From: Roseobacter denitrificans OCh 114
GTDB taxonomy: Bacteria > Pseudomonadota > Alphaproteobacteria > Rhodobacterales > Rhodobacteraceae
Direction of reading: 5' to 3'
Assembly (NCBI RefSeq): GCF_000014045.1
Contig: NC_008209.1
Location: 2,193,001 to 2,257,000 of the forward strand
DNA: 64,000 nucleotides
The translations under genes and the position numbers were made by a program. Positions 46,302 to 55,076 of the stretch are shown here, piece after piece. A model generated the notes under the pieces. The model had not been told where the DNA came from. It did no database searches and worked only from the letters and a program-made list of their open reading frames with translations. Position 1 is the first letter of the stretch, and every line of letters begins with the position of its first letter.

Positions 46302-47342
46302 CTAGGGGGACGCTTTTTGGACAACGGTTTTAAATATTGTCGCCGTGTCCTGCCACGTGGGCAGGGCGTTGGCGCGGGTTTTGGACAAAGCGCTGAATTG
46401 CGCCGCGGTTTCCGGGCACTCAAGAATGCGCCGCAACGCAGCCGCAAAGGCGCTCGGGTCATCGGGCGGTGTCAGCAAACCTGCGCCGCCAACGGTTTCC
46501 GGCACGGCCCCGACATGGCAGGACACGACCGGCAGGTCAAAGAGCATCGCCTCGCTCAACACCATGCCGTAGCCCTCGTAGCGGGTGGCAAGGGCAAAGA
46601 TCGACGCCGCCTCGAAATGCTGGCGCAGCGCTGCTTCGCCCAGTTCTCCGGCGAAACGGACACGCGCGCACAGATCAAGGTCACGGCACTGATCACGCAG
46701 CTTGTCGGCAACCAGCGGATCATGCGCCTGCCCCACGATTGCCGCGCTCCAGTCCAGATCCCTGATCCTCGACAGCGCATCGAGCAGCACGTCATGCCCC
46801 TTGCGCTCTGCCAGAAGGCCGACAGAGAGGATCAACGGGGGGTCAACCGGGGCGCTGCTCCTCGTGGGGCGGTCAAATCCGGGCAGCGCGACGGTGATCG
46901 TTTCGGGGTCGGCACCAAACTCCTGTGTCAGCACCTGCGCGGTGTGCGGGCTCGGGACGATCACCTGCGCCGTATGCGCAAGCGCCGCCGCCTCATTGGC
47001 GCGCAAGAAGGCCGCGCGCGCTGGTGACAGGCCGGTTTCAGTGCCGAGGGGATGGTGGATCATCGCGATGATCGGTGCTTGCACCTGCGCCAGCCCCTGA
47101 GGGTCAATGGCCCCGAACACCAGACCATCCAGAATGATCGGCACATCTGCGGGCACATCACGCAGGGCTGCGAGTGCGCATTGCATGTCGCGGGCGGATG
47201 GATCGGGAAACCCATCCGGAAGTTGCAGATGCGCGGTCTCAAACCCCATATCGTTGAGCACACGCAACACCGTGGCCTCATAGAGAAAGCCGCCGGTTCT
47301 GCGATCCTTGTCGCCCGGAATTGCAAAGACCGCCCGTGTCAT
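46302..47342 (-). CDS. glycosyltransferase, GT4/GT1 type
   Basis: The 346-residue GT-B enzyme has LSVGLLAERKGHDVLLDAL (start of the donor-binding domain), ALATRYEGYGMVLSEAMLFDLPVVSC (the E-x7-E motif region) and a short N-terminal domain with MIHHPLG. It would move a sugar from a nucleotide donor to a lipid or polyol acceptor. Its ATG overlaps the permease stop by four bases, making it the last gene of the seven-gene cluster. No membrane helix is seen. The acceptor is not known. Confidence 0.85.
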   Translation of the reverse strand: MTRAVFAIPGDKDRRTGGFLYEATVLRVLNDMGFETAHLQLPDGFPDPSARDMQCALAALRDVPADVPIILDGLVFGAIDPQGLAQVQAPIIAMIHHPLGTETGLSPARAAFLRANEAAALAHTAQVIVPSPHTAQVLTQEFGADPETITVALPGFDRPTRSSAPVDPPLILSVGLLAERKGHDVLLDALSRIRDLDWSAAIVGQAHDPLVADKLRDQCRDLDLCARVRFAGELGEAALRQHFEAASIFALATRYEGYGMVLSEAMLFDLPVVSCHVGAVPETVGGAGLLTPPDDPSAFAAALRRILECPETAAQFSALSKTRANALPTWQDTATIFKTVVQKASP

Positions 47343-48871
47343 ATCACCTGTTCACTTGCATATTTTGATAAAACCACGCGCTCCACCCGGACCACAACCG
47401 CATAGATCACGACCGCAAGCACCGTTGTCGCAACGATGCAGGACCACAACATATTGTAGTTGGAGGTGGTGGAGGTCAAGGCCACCAACAGCCCGATCCC
47501 TTTGCCCGTGACCAGCCATTCCGTCGTTGTGACGGCCAGAATGGCGGCAGGCACCGCCATTTTCGCCGCAGCAAAGAATGCAGGCAGCATGCCCGGGATC
47601 TGGGCGAGGTACAGGACGGTCACGGGGCCGGCGCCATAGCTGCGAAAAAGGTCGCTCACGGCCCGAGGCGTTTGCCGCAACCCCTGCAGGCAGGCCACGA
47701 ATGTCGGGAAAAAGATCATCACCGCAATGACCGCGATCGTGCCGGTCGCGCCGCGCCCCAGCGCCAGCACGATCAGCGGTGCGGTGGTGATAATGGGGAT
47801 CGCGCGCAAGGCGACGGCCACGGGCAAAACGACACCTGAGGCCCTGGGAAGAAGGATGACGCCCATCGCAAGTGCGGCCCCCAGCACCAGCCCGGCAAGA
47901 TAACCGGGGATCGTGGTCGCCGTTGTCTCTGCCAGCGCGCGCAGCAATGTGGCGCGGGCCGGGGCATCGGCAAGCAGATAGCTCAGCACATCTGCTGGGC
48001 GTTTTGCAAAGAAACGGTTGAGGTCTGCCAGATCCATGCTGATCTGCCACAGCAGGATCAACAGCAGTGCCGCGCCACATGCCTGAAGCATCCCCGTCCA
48101 GCGGTTGTGCGCCATCGTGCGGGGCGGGGACAGGATGATGTCAGGGGTGTATCCGACAAGCCAACGCCCCGCTGCTCCCACCAGTGCATAAAGCAGCATC
48201 GCCATGGCGGCGGAAATCACCGCAAGTGACCATGTGGCCTCGACATCCAAGCTGCGCATCGCCCGCAGCGTCAGCACGCCAAGGCCGCGTTCGGCGCCCG
48301 TGAACTCTCCGATCATCGCGCCGAGAAAGGCGGCGGGGGCCGCGATCTGCAGGCCGACAAACAAATAGGGCAGGCTGGCGCGTGCACGCACGGTGAGAAG
48401 GGTCGCCAGGGCCCCCCGCCCGTAAACAGACATCAGGTCGGACCAGTTGGCCGGCATCGCACGCAACCCCACACGCATTGCAAGGAATGTCGTGTAATAG
48501 ACCGCCAGCGCTGCGAGGGCGATCTGTGGCGTATCGCCGGGGCCTGAAATGACGCGCAGGATCGGCCCGGTTGCCACAAGCGGCAGGCAGAACACCACAA
48601 GGGCGGCAGAGGAAATCACCCGCTCCGTGCGCGGCAGCACAACCACGACACTGGCCATGAGGACGGCAGCAAGGTTTCCCCAGAGGAACCCGAGCGCGGC
48701 ATTCTGGGTCGTGGTGGCCGTGGCGCGGACCAAAAGACCGGGGTTTGCGCCGATATGGAACAGGATCCCGAGGGGGCCGACGAATAACACGCCATCCGAA
48801 AGGACCTGCGCCGCCCCTTCCCAAAGACCCAGCAGCACAACCGCTGCGATTGTGCCGCGCCGAATGGACAT
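47339..48871 (-). CDS. ABC transporter permease, two permease domains fused
   Basis: The 510-residue protein contains two SsuC/TauC-type permease domains in one chain. The first (about 1-240) has the loop GLRAMPANWSDLMSVYGRGALATLLTVRARASLPYLF. The second (about 260-500) has GLRQTPRAVSDLFRSYGAGPVTVLYLAQIPGMLP. Most importers of this class use two copies of a 250-residue subunit, so this is a fusion or duplication that may act alone as the whole channel. Its start abuts the ATPase stop. It works with the ATPase at 48872 and the binding protein at 49625. Confidence 0.88.
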   Translation of the reverse strand: MSIRRGTIAAVVLLGLWEGAAQVLSDGVLFVGPLGILFHIGANPGLLVRATATTTQNAALGFLWGNLAAVLMASVVVVLPRTERVISSAALVVFCLPLVATGPILRVISGPGDTPQIALAALAVYYTTFLAMRVGLRAMPANWSDLMSVYGRGALATLLTVRARASLPYLFVGLQIAAPAAFLGAMIGEFTGAERGLGVLTLRAMRSLDVEATWSLAVISAAMAMLLYALVGAAGRWLVGYTPDIILSPPRTMAHNRWTGMLQACGAALLLILLWQISMDLADLNRFFAKRPADVLSYLLADAPARATLLRALAETTATTIPGYLAGLVLGAALAMGVILLPRASGVVLPVAVALRAIPIITTAPLIVLALGRGATGTIAVIAVMIFFPTFVACLQGLRQTPRAVSDLFRSYGAGPVTVLYLAQIPGMLPAFFAAAKMAVPAAILAVTTTEWLVTGKGIGLLVALTSTTSNYNMLWSCIVATTVLAVVIYAVVVRVERVVLSKYASEQVI

Positions 48872-49618
48872 TCAGAGGATGACCCCAAGGGCGTCGAGCA
48901 CCTCTTTGGTTTTGGATTGAAACGCCGGCAACCGCGTGACGGAGATGCCGCGCGGGGGCTCAAAGATCACCGGAATATCCGCAACGATCTGCGCGGGACG
49001 CTCTGAGAGGACGATGACACGGTCGGAGAGCAGCACTGCCTCCTCCACGGAATGCGTCACCATGACCGTCGTCGTGCCCCGGTCGCGCCACAGGGGGGGC
49101 AATTCGGCATTCAGCTTGCTGCGCGTCAGCGCATCCACCGCGCCAAAGGGTTCATCGAGCAAGAGCACATCAGGTTCCGAAACCAGAGCGCGCGCGATGG
49201 CCGCGCGTTGACGCATTCCACCCGACAGTTCTGCCGGACGGTGCCCTTCGAACCCCGCCAGACCCACCATGGTGATCAGGGCATCCGCACGGTCAGCCGG
49301 TTTGCGCGCAAGCCGTGCGCCCAAGGTGACATTCGCGCGCACCGTCCGCCAGGGCAGCAGCGCGTGATCCTGAAAGGCCATCGAGAGCGCGCCGGATCGG
49401 GCGACGTCCCAAGGGCGCTTGTCGCCGATGCGCAGCGTGCCATCGGTGGGCTGATCCAGCCCGGCGATCAACCGCAACAGCGTGGATTTACCGCAGCCCG
49501 ACGGCCCGACCAGAGCCGTCGTCTGACCGGCTTCAAAGGTCAGGTCAAGCGGTCCGATGGCCGCGCCATCCTCAAAGCGTTTGGTAAGCCCCGCGCAGCA
49601 AATGTCCTTGCCTGACAT
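48872..49618 (-). CDS. ABC transporter ATPase, SsuB/TauB/ThiZ type
   Basis: The 248-residue ATPase has Walker A GPSGCGKST, Q-loop AFQDHALLPWRTV, signature LSGGMRQRAAIARAL, Walker B VLLLDEPFGAVDA and H-loop VTHSVEEAVLLSD. This pattern belongs to importers of nitrate, sulfonate, taurine and thiamine precursors. It lies six bases after the binding-protein gene and directly before the permease. Confidence 0.92.
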   Translation of the reverse strand: MSGKDICCAGLTKRFEDGAAIGPLDLTFEAGQTTALVGPSGCGKSTLLRLIAGLDQPTDGTLRIGDKRPWDVARSGALSMAFQDHALLPWRTVRANVTLGARLARKPADRADALITMVGLAGFEGHRPAELSGGMRQRAAIARALVSEPDVLLLDEPFGAVDALTRSKLNAELPPLWRDRGTTTVMVTHSVEEAVLLSDRVIVLSERPAQIVADIPVIFEPPRGISVTRLPAFQSKTKEVLDALGVIL

Positions 49619-49624
49619 GGGGGT

Positions 49625-50620
49625 TTACGCGTGCGCCTCTTCCAGCAGCGATCTGTCCCATAAATCCGCGCTGACGTTCCGGCCCAGCAGCGCGAGCGTT
49701 TCCACATTGGCGGCGATGGTTTCATCCGTGAACCAGCCAAAGCCACTGGCCTGCGTCAAATCCGAGAACATCAGCGGCACCTGCCGCTTCGCCTGCAACT
49801 CTTGTGTGGCCAAATCAAGGCCCGCATCGGGAAACATCCCGACCGTCAACGCGGCGGCGGCATCCGTGTCGGACAGATAATCGTTCCACCCCATCACTTC
49901 GCCCTTGAGCAGGCTGACAAGATCCGCGCGGCGGTTGGCGATGCTGTCTTCGGTTGCGATATAGGTTTGCGAATGCACGGAATAGCCGTGATCCGCCATC
50001 AGCATCGTGGTGTTTTCAACCCCTTGGATGTCCATGGCGACCGGCAGGTCCGTCTCCCAACAGAGCAGGCAATCGACCTGTCCGCTGACCAGCGGGGCAG
50101 GGTCATATTGGGTCGGGACGATCTCGATCTGTGTGATGTCGATGTCGTTGATGGTGCACAACGCTTGCAGGACGGGGGTATTGGACACGGACATCCCGAT
50201 TTTCTTGCCGATCAGATCCGCCGGGCTGTTGACCGGGTTGGCCGCAAGCGAGGCAATGGCAAAGGGGTTCTTTTGCATGGCCACCGCGATGATCTTGAAA
50301 GGCGCACCCTGTGCCACGGCGGCGGCGGTATAATCGGCGGCCGAGATGCCCACCAGTGCCGTTCCCGAGACAACCGGCGGCTCGACCGGGGCATTGGGGC
50401 CGCCCTGGGAGAGGGAAACATCAAGCCCCCGGTCCGCCCAGTAGCCACGATCCAGCGCGATATAACTGCCGCCAAACTGCACGGAATGCAGCCACGAAAG
50501 CTGAAAATTGACAGCTGTATCAGCACGGGCCAGACCCGGCAGGCCAAGGGCGGTCGCACCCAAAGCAGCCCCGCTGCTCTGAAGAAAAGCGCGTCGGGTG
50601 GAGGGGGTAATCTGTTTCAT
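49625..50620 (-). CDS. ABC transporter substrate-binding protein, NMT1/THI5-like
   Basis: The 331-residue protein has a Tat-like signal (STRRAFLQSSGAALGATALGLPG). An SsuA/THI5-like fold follows: FQLSWLHSVQFGGSYIALDRGYWADRGLDVSL is the conserved first segment, then GISAADYTAAAVAQGAPFKIIAV. THI5/ThiY relatives bind pyrimidine thiamine precursors, others bind sulfonates or riboflavin. ThiY-like proteins share the WLHSVQFGG pattern, but the ligand here is not settled. Its start overlaps the stop of the flippase-like gene in ATGA. An importer inside a lipid-type gene cluster is unusual. Confidence 0.87.
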   Translation of the reverse strand: MKQITPSTRRAFLQSSGAALGATALGLPGLARADTAVNFQLSWLHSVQFGGSYIALDRGYWADRGLDVSLSQGGPNAPVEPPVVSGTALVGISAADYTAAAVAQGAPFKIIAVAMQKNPFAIASLAANPVNSPADLIGKKIGMSVSNTPVLQALCTINDIDITQIEIVPTQYDPAPLVSGQVDCLLCWETDLPVAMDIQGVENTTMLMADHGYSVHSQTYIATEDSIANRRADLVSLLKGEVMGWNDYLSDTDAAAALTVGMFPDAGLDLATQELQAKRQVPLMFSDLTQASGFGWFTDETIAANVETLALLGRNVSADLWDRSLLEEAHA

Positions 50621-51519
50621 AGAACGTCCATTTTCGAGGTGTGAGGGATAGGGTGGGTCTGTGTAGGTTTGAGCGCGAGCAAAACAGCGGGTAGGGCGGC
50701 CAGCAGCATCACCGCACCATAGGCGATGCCCGCTGCGATCCCTGCACCTGGACTGGCGCCGATCAGGGGAAACAGGGCGGCGGCGGCACCCTCGCGCCAC
50801 CCCAAGCCGCCCACAGACAGCGGGATCAGCATGGCGCAGAGGATCAGGGGCACGAGCGTGGCAAGGTCGGCCAGCGGAATAACGGTCTGCGTGGCGCGGG
50901 CGCAGGCGTAAAAGCTGAAAATCAACAGGGCTGTAATCACCAGCGCGAGCCCGATCATGCGCGGGGCTTTAAGCAGAACAAGCGTCAGCCTCATAAAGCG
51001 CGCGGATGCAGATGTGCCGCGCGCAAAAACCACCGCGCCGCACATCGCGATGCAATAGGCCGCAATGGCGAGCCACGTCCACACAGGCCATGCAGCCCCG
51101 CCCGGGATCATCAGCGCACAGGAAAAGCCTGCCGCCATCAGCGCAAATATCGAAATCTGACCGATCAGCCGCTCTGCCGCGACAGATTGCGCGGCACGCA
51201 CAAGGTCGCCCTGTCGCCGGATGCGATACGCGCGCCCGACATCGCCAACGACCCCGCCGGGCAGAGCCATATTCGCCAGTTGCGCGATATAGTATTCGCG
51301 CCACGCCTGCGTGAAAGAAATCCGGATATCAAAGGCTTGTGCCACATGTTGCCAGCGCCATGCCATCAGGGCGGTCAGCAGGGTCAGAGAGGCGAGCGCA
51401 GCGAAAAGCCATCTCGCATCCGCACCGCGCAGCTGATTGGCCACGATGACCGGGTCGGTCCACCACAGCAGCGCGGCCATCACCGCGGATGAGGTGGCAA
51501 GCTTGACAAACCATCGCAT
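50617..51519 (-). CDS. flippase-like / lysylphosphatidylglycerol synthase TM protein
   Basis: The 300-residue integral membrane protein has about eight helices. It carries the family segments YYIAQLANMALPGGVVGDVGRAYRIRR and LLCAMLIPLSVGGLGWREGAAAAL, seen in YbhN, MprF N-terminal domains and the TIGR00374 flippase-like group. Such proteins move charged lipids or polyprenyl-linked sugars across the inner membrane. The ATG at 51519 overlaps the stop of the upstream sulfatase-fold gene (TGATG). It lacks the MprF catalytic domain, so it is not an aminoacyl transferase. Confidence 0.85.
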   Translation of the reverse strand: MRWFVKLATSSAVMAALLWWTDPVIVANQLRGADARWLFAALASLTLLTALMAWRWQHVAQAFDIRISFTQAWREYYIAQLANMALPGGVVGDVGRAYRIRRQGDLVRAAQSVAAERLIGQISIFALMAAGFSCALMIPGGAAWPVWTWLAIAAYCIAMCGAVVFARGTSASARFMRLTLVLLKAPRMIGLALVITALLIFSFYACARATQTVIPLADLATLVPLILCAMLIPLSVGGLGWREGAAAALFPLIGASPGAGIAAGIAYGAVMLLAALPAVLLALKPTQTHPIPHTSKMDVL

Positions 51520-53132
51520 CACTCGACCACCCCGACCATATGCTGCGCCGTGGAAAAGGCCGACAGGAAATCGTTGCGAAACCTGTCCATGCGGCGCACG
51601 GGAGTGGTTGCATCCGGGATCAACCCGTCGCGCCACCCCCATGTGTCAATCTGCGCCAGCAGGTCTGCGGGTCCGATCATATGCACCGCAACGTCGCGAT
51701 TGTCGCTGCCTGCAACGAAACCTGCGGCCTGATGATCGCCGATCACCATCACCAGCGGCGCGCGTGCGCCCAGTTGCGCGATATGGAAGAGTGTCACCTG
51801 CAAGGAGTAATCGATCGCATCGCGATAGGCGGCGCGCACCTTGTCACGGTCTTTCCATAATTCGCGCGGGGTCGGGCCTTGGGCTGCCATTTCGTTGAAT
51901 TCCGTGCCATCTGCAATGTCGTCCCATTCAAGCACCTGTGGGACGGGGACCCAAGGCGCATGTGACGAGATCAACGCAATTTGTATGAAATCCGGACGCG
52001 GATCATCGGAGATGAGCCGGGGGTAGGTCGCCAGTGTGAACTGATCAGGCATGGTGACCCAGTTGAAGGGATCGCCCTTGTAGGGAATATCGGCTGCGGC
52101 AAAGACCTGATCAAACCCCATCTTGCTGCTTTCCGGCCAGTTCAGCGTGATCGCGGGCATGATGGCCGTGGTGCGATAGCCTGCGTCTTGCGCGAAATGG
52201 AACAGCCATTTGTGACCGCTGGCCAGCATGGCGGTGTAGCGCCCGTTGTCGCTCGTCCACAGCCCGCTGGCGAGCGTGCCGTGGGCTAGCCAGCTTTGAC
52301 CGCCCGCCGTGGGAGAGGTGAGCCAACCGCTGCGCATGGCAAAACCGGCCGCTTCAAGCGCGGTCTCGCCCGCCTTCAGCGTTTCGAGATGCTGCGGGGC
52401 ATAAAGCGGGTTGTCAAAGCTCGCGCGGCCATAGCTTTCGATGTAGATCATGATCACGTCACGCCCGTCCAGCCGATCCAGCAAACCGGTGGCGCTGGCA
52501 AAAACGTCGGTCTGTGCTTCTTCGGCAAAGCGGATCAGATCGGTGGTCGTCTCCTGCATTTCCACGGCGCGTTTGAACACAAGGCGCGATGTCCACGCGG
52601 TGCCAGGAGGGCTGCGTTCGAAATTCCAATAATCGAGGTGATGACCCGCATCTGCCACGGCCCAACCCCCAAACCCGAATGCCGCAATCAGGCTGCAGAT
52701 CCGGCCCCAGCGCGGCAGGGCAAGCGTCGCCCAAGCCCGCAGACTGCGCATCAGCGCAACATACATCATGGCCAGCAGGACTATAGCGCCGGCGATGGCG
52801 AGATATGTGAGTGGCGTGCCGATGCTATTGCTCAGCAGCGCGATCCCGGCCTTGATCAGAAAGGCATCAAGGACGGGGTTGAAGGTGCGATTATAGGCGA
52901 TGAACATACCAAAATCGGCGAGTTTCAGGAATATCGCGGCAAGCAGGATCAGGGCCAGCGCGGCGATGACCCATCGCCGATTACCAAGCGCAATCATGCC
53001 CAGAAGCAGCACCGGCAGTTCCAGCGGAAACCGGTTGAGGGCCGAAAGCGACATCGTGCCCGGATGATTGGGCAGAACGAGCGCCAGAAAAACTGTGAAA
53101 CCGGCAAGTGCGAGGCTTATGATCTTTATCAT
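51519..53132 (-). CDS. membrane-anchored sulfatase-fold phosphotransferase (LTA synthase/OpgB-like)
   Basis: The 537-residue protein has about five N-terminal helices (residues 1-160) and a periplasmic sulfatase/alkaline-phosphatase-superfamily domain. Metal-site motifs are IMIYIESYGRASF (glutamate ligand), the TSPTAGGQSWLAHGT region that should hold the Thr/Ser nucleophile, LISSHAPW, and MVIGDHQ. This layout fits LtaS, OpgB and EptA, which move phosphoglycerol or phosphoethanolamine from a phospholipid onto a glycan or lipid. The ATG at 53132 overlaps the stop of the CDP-alcohol transferase gene (TGATG). Confidence 0.85.
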   Translation of the reverse strand: MIKIISLALAGFTVFLALVLPNHPGTMSLSALNRFPLELPVLLLGMIALGNRRWVIAALALILLAAIFLKLADFGMFIAYNRTFNPVLDAFLIKAGIALLSNSIGTPLTYLAIAGAIVLLAMMYVALMRSLRAWATLALPRWGRICSLIAAFGFGGWAVADAGHHLDYWNFERSPPGTAWTSRLVFKRAVEMQETTTDLIRFAEEAQTDVFASATGLLDRLDGRDVIMIYIESYGRASFDNPLYAPQHLETLKAGETALEAAGFAMRSGWLTSPTAGGQSWLAHGTLASGLWTSDNGRYTAMLASGHKWLFHFAQDAGYRTTAIMPAITLNWPESSKMGFDQVFAAADIPYKGDPFNWVTMPDQFTLATYPRLISDDPRPDFIQIALISSHAPWVPVPQVLEWDDIADGTEFNEMAAQGPTPRELWKDRDKVRAAYRDAIDYSLQVTLFHIAQLGARAPLVMVIGDHQAAGFVAGSDNRDVAVHMIGPADLLAQIDTWGWRDGLIPDATTPVRRMDRFRNDFLSAFSTAQHMVGVVE

Positions 53133-53851
53133 CAAGGACGGCCCAGCAACCAACGTATGTCTGTTGCAAAGGAGCACAGCAGCAATACCGCAGCGCCCCA
53201 CGACAGTGGTGGCATCAGCCACAGAGGCGTCAGCGGGCACAGCAATGCGATCAGCGCTGCAATTTGTATAACACATATGGTCTTGCGTCGCAGGCTGTCG
53301 GGCAGGGGTCTGCGCAGTCGGTCCAAAAACAGGCTTGCGATGACAAATGCATAACGGGTGAAGCCCAGGAACAGGATTTCGAGGCCAACGTGACCGTCGC
53401 TCAGCAGAATGAGTGCCAGAACGGCGGCGAGCAGCGCGTCAATCTCCATGTCAAAACGCGCGCCGAAAGCAGACGTAAGGCCGGACCGGCGGGCAAGCCA
53501 TCCGTCCAGACCATCCAGCGCAAAGGCCACGCAGGCGAGCGCAAACACGACCCAGCCTGCGGGGTGCGGGGCCATGACCGCCCCGGCAAGCACCGCAACC
53601 AGTGCGGCGCGTATCAACGTGACGCCATTGCCCATTCCAAGCGCGCGGTGCGGGTAGTGAACCAGAATGCCACGCAGGGCGATGCCAGCCGTGAATGCAA
53701 ATAAAGCAATCGGCACAGCGAGATTGCCAAAGATCGCCAGCGCAGCAAATGAAACGGGCCCCAACAGCGCAAGACTCAGCACCGCGAACAGCGACTGCGG
53801 ACCCGGCGCGATGCGGTCTGTCCAAACATTCTGCCGATTGCTTTCGATCAC
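53132..53851 (-). CDS. CDP-alcohol phosphatidyltransferase family enzyme
   Basis: The 239-residue membrane enzyme has the full family signature D-x2-D-G-x2-A-R-x8-G-x3-D-x3-D in DGLDGWLARR to GARFDMEID, within about seven helices. It joins a CDP-activated alcohol, such as CDP-diacylglycerol, to a second alcohol such as glycerol phosphate, serine, inositol or choline. The start is GTG at 53851, preceded by AAAGGTGGGA. It is the first gene of a run of seven coupled genes. Sequence does not say which alcohol is used. Confidence 0.88.
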   Translation of the reverse strand: MIESNRQNVWTDRIAPGPQSLFAVLSLALLGPVSFAALAIFGNLAVPIALFAFTAGIALRGILVHYPHRALGMGNGVTLIRAALVAVLAGAVMAPHPAGWVVFALACVAFALDGLDGWLARRSGLTSAFGARFDMEIDALLAAVLALILLSDGHVGLEILFLGFTRYAFVIASLFLDRLRRPLPDSLRRKTICVIQIAALIALLCPLTPLWLMPPLSWGAAVLLLCSFATDIRWLLGRP

Positions 53852-54137
53852 CTAGGTCCCACCTTTCGTCTCCATTAAAAGGACTTAGGTCACGGATGGA
53901 ACACGGCTACGGTAGCGACCCGTTGTAAGTGGCATTTTTACGCCTGTTCACGCGACAGTGAGCATGGCAACTGCCGGATGGTGATCAGATGCCGCATTTT
54001 TTGCGGGACAACTCCCTCAAACCCGCCTGCCTTTTCGGTCACATTGAGGTCATTCGGATAAAACAGCGGCTGCGCACCTGTCGGAAACCTGAAATCGAAT
54101 TATCTTAATGGAGAGCAAACCGAAAAGGGAGAAGATC

Positions 54138-54722
54138 ATGCGCATTTTGACGTGTACCGCTGTCGCCACGGCCATCTTTGGCACAACCGCTCTGGCCGAG
54201 CCAGCACGGTTCGAACTGGACCCCTCCCATACGGCTGTTTTCTTTACCGTGGATCACATCGGTTACGCCAAGACGTTGGGCATTTTCGGCACCGTCAGTG
54301 GCGAATTCACCTATGACATGGAGACGCAGGATCTGAGCGATGTGCGTGTCAGCATCGATGCGGCAAGCGTCAATACGTTTGACGACGCGCGGGACGGGCA
54401 TGTCAGAAACAAGGATTTTCTGGATGTATCAAACCACCCGGAGATCACATTTGTGGCCACCGGCGGGACCCCGACGAGCGATACGGCAGGCACCGTGACG
54501 GGGGATCTGACCATTCTGGGACAGACCCGGCCTGTGACGCTGGATGTAACGCTGAACAAGGCGGCCGAATATCCATTTGGTCACAAACGCATGACGCTCG
54601 GACTGTCGATCGAGGCGTCAATTGAGCGCAGTGATTTTGGCATGACCTACGCGGTCGGCAATGGGCTGGTCGGCGATAGGGTGGATATCCAGATCGAAAC
54701 CGAAGCGATGAAGATGGACTGA
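54138..54722 (+). CDS. YceI-family periplasmic protein
   Basis: The 194-residue protein has a signal peptide (RILTCTAVATAIFGTTALA) and the YceI lipocalin-like fold: FELDPSHTAVFFTVDHIGYAKTLGIFG, VRNKDFLDVSNHPEITFVAT, and GDLTILGQTRPVTLDV. YceI proteins bind long polyisoprenoid chains such as ubiquinone precursors. AAGGGAGAAG precedes the ATG at 54138. Repeat copy F starts 16 bases after its stop. Confidence 0.9.
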   Translation: MRILTCTAVATAIFGTTALAEPARFELDPSHTAVFFTVDHIGYAKTLGIFGTVSGEFTYDMETQDLSDVRVSIDAASVNTFDDARDGHVRNKDFLDVSNHPEITFVATGGTPTSDTAGTVTGDLTILGQTRPVTLDVTLNKAAEYPFGHKRMTLGLSIEASIERSDFGMTYAVGNGLVGDRVDIQIETEAMKMD

Positions 54723-54738
54723 CGCCTAACCGCGGTGC

Positions 54739-54835
54739 TTTAGGGTCTCTGACGAGAATCCTGAAACATGAAGGGTCATGTAGCGCGTTGAAGCGTCTGA
54801 TTGGAGGCCGCATTACGTCGTGCGGGACTGCATTA
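54739..54835 (+). repeat. dispersed palindromic repeat, copy F (diverged)
   Basis: It begins TTTAGGGTCTCTGACGAGAAT and has TCATGTAGCGCGTTGAAGC and GGAGGCCGCATTACG as arms; the right end is poorly kept. Bases 54836-55076 beyond it, up to the beta-helix gene stop, contain no gene I can support. Confidence 0.65.
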
Positions 54836-55076
54836 CACTTTTGCACTGTTTGAAAACGGCGTGGATGTCGCGCGGGGGCGCCAGCCGCGCCATGGGCTGG
54901 CGTTGCGGGATCATGAAACCGCAGCACTCGGCGTGGCCTGCGCAGCATGAAAACCATCAGCGCTGTGCCTTGCCGAAAACGCGCATGGAGCGAATAAATA
55001 GCCGCATATAATCTGTCACGATAACAATAAATTACGGCGATTTATTAAAGCGGTGCGGATCGCAAGTCCGGGCGCT

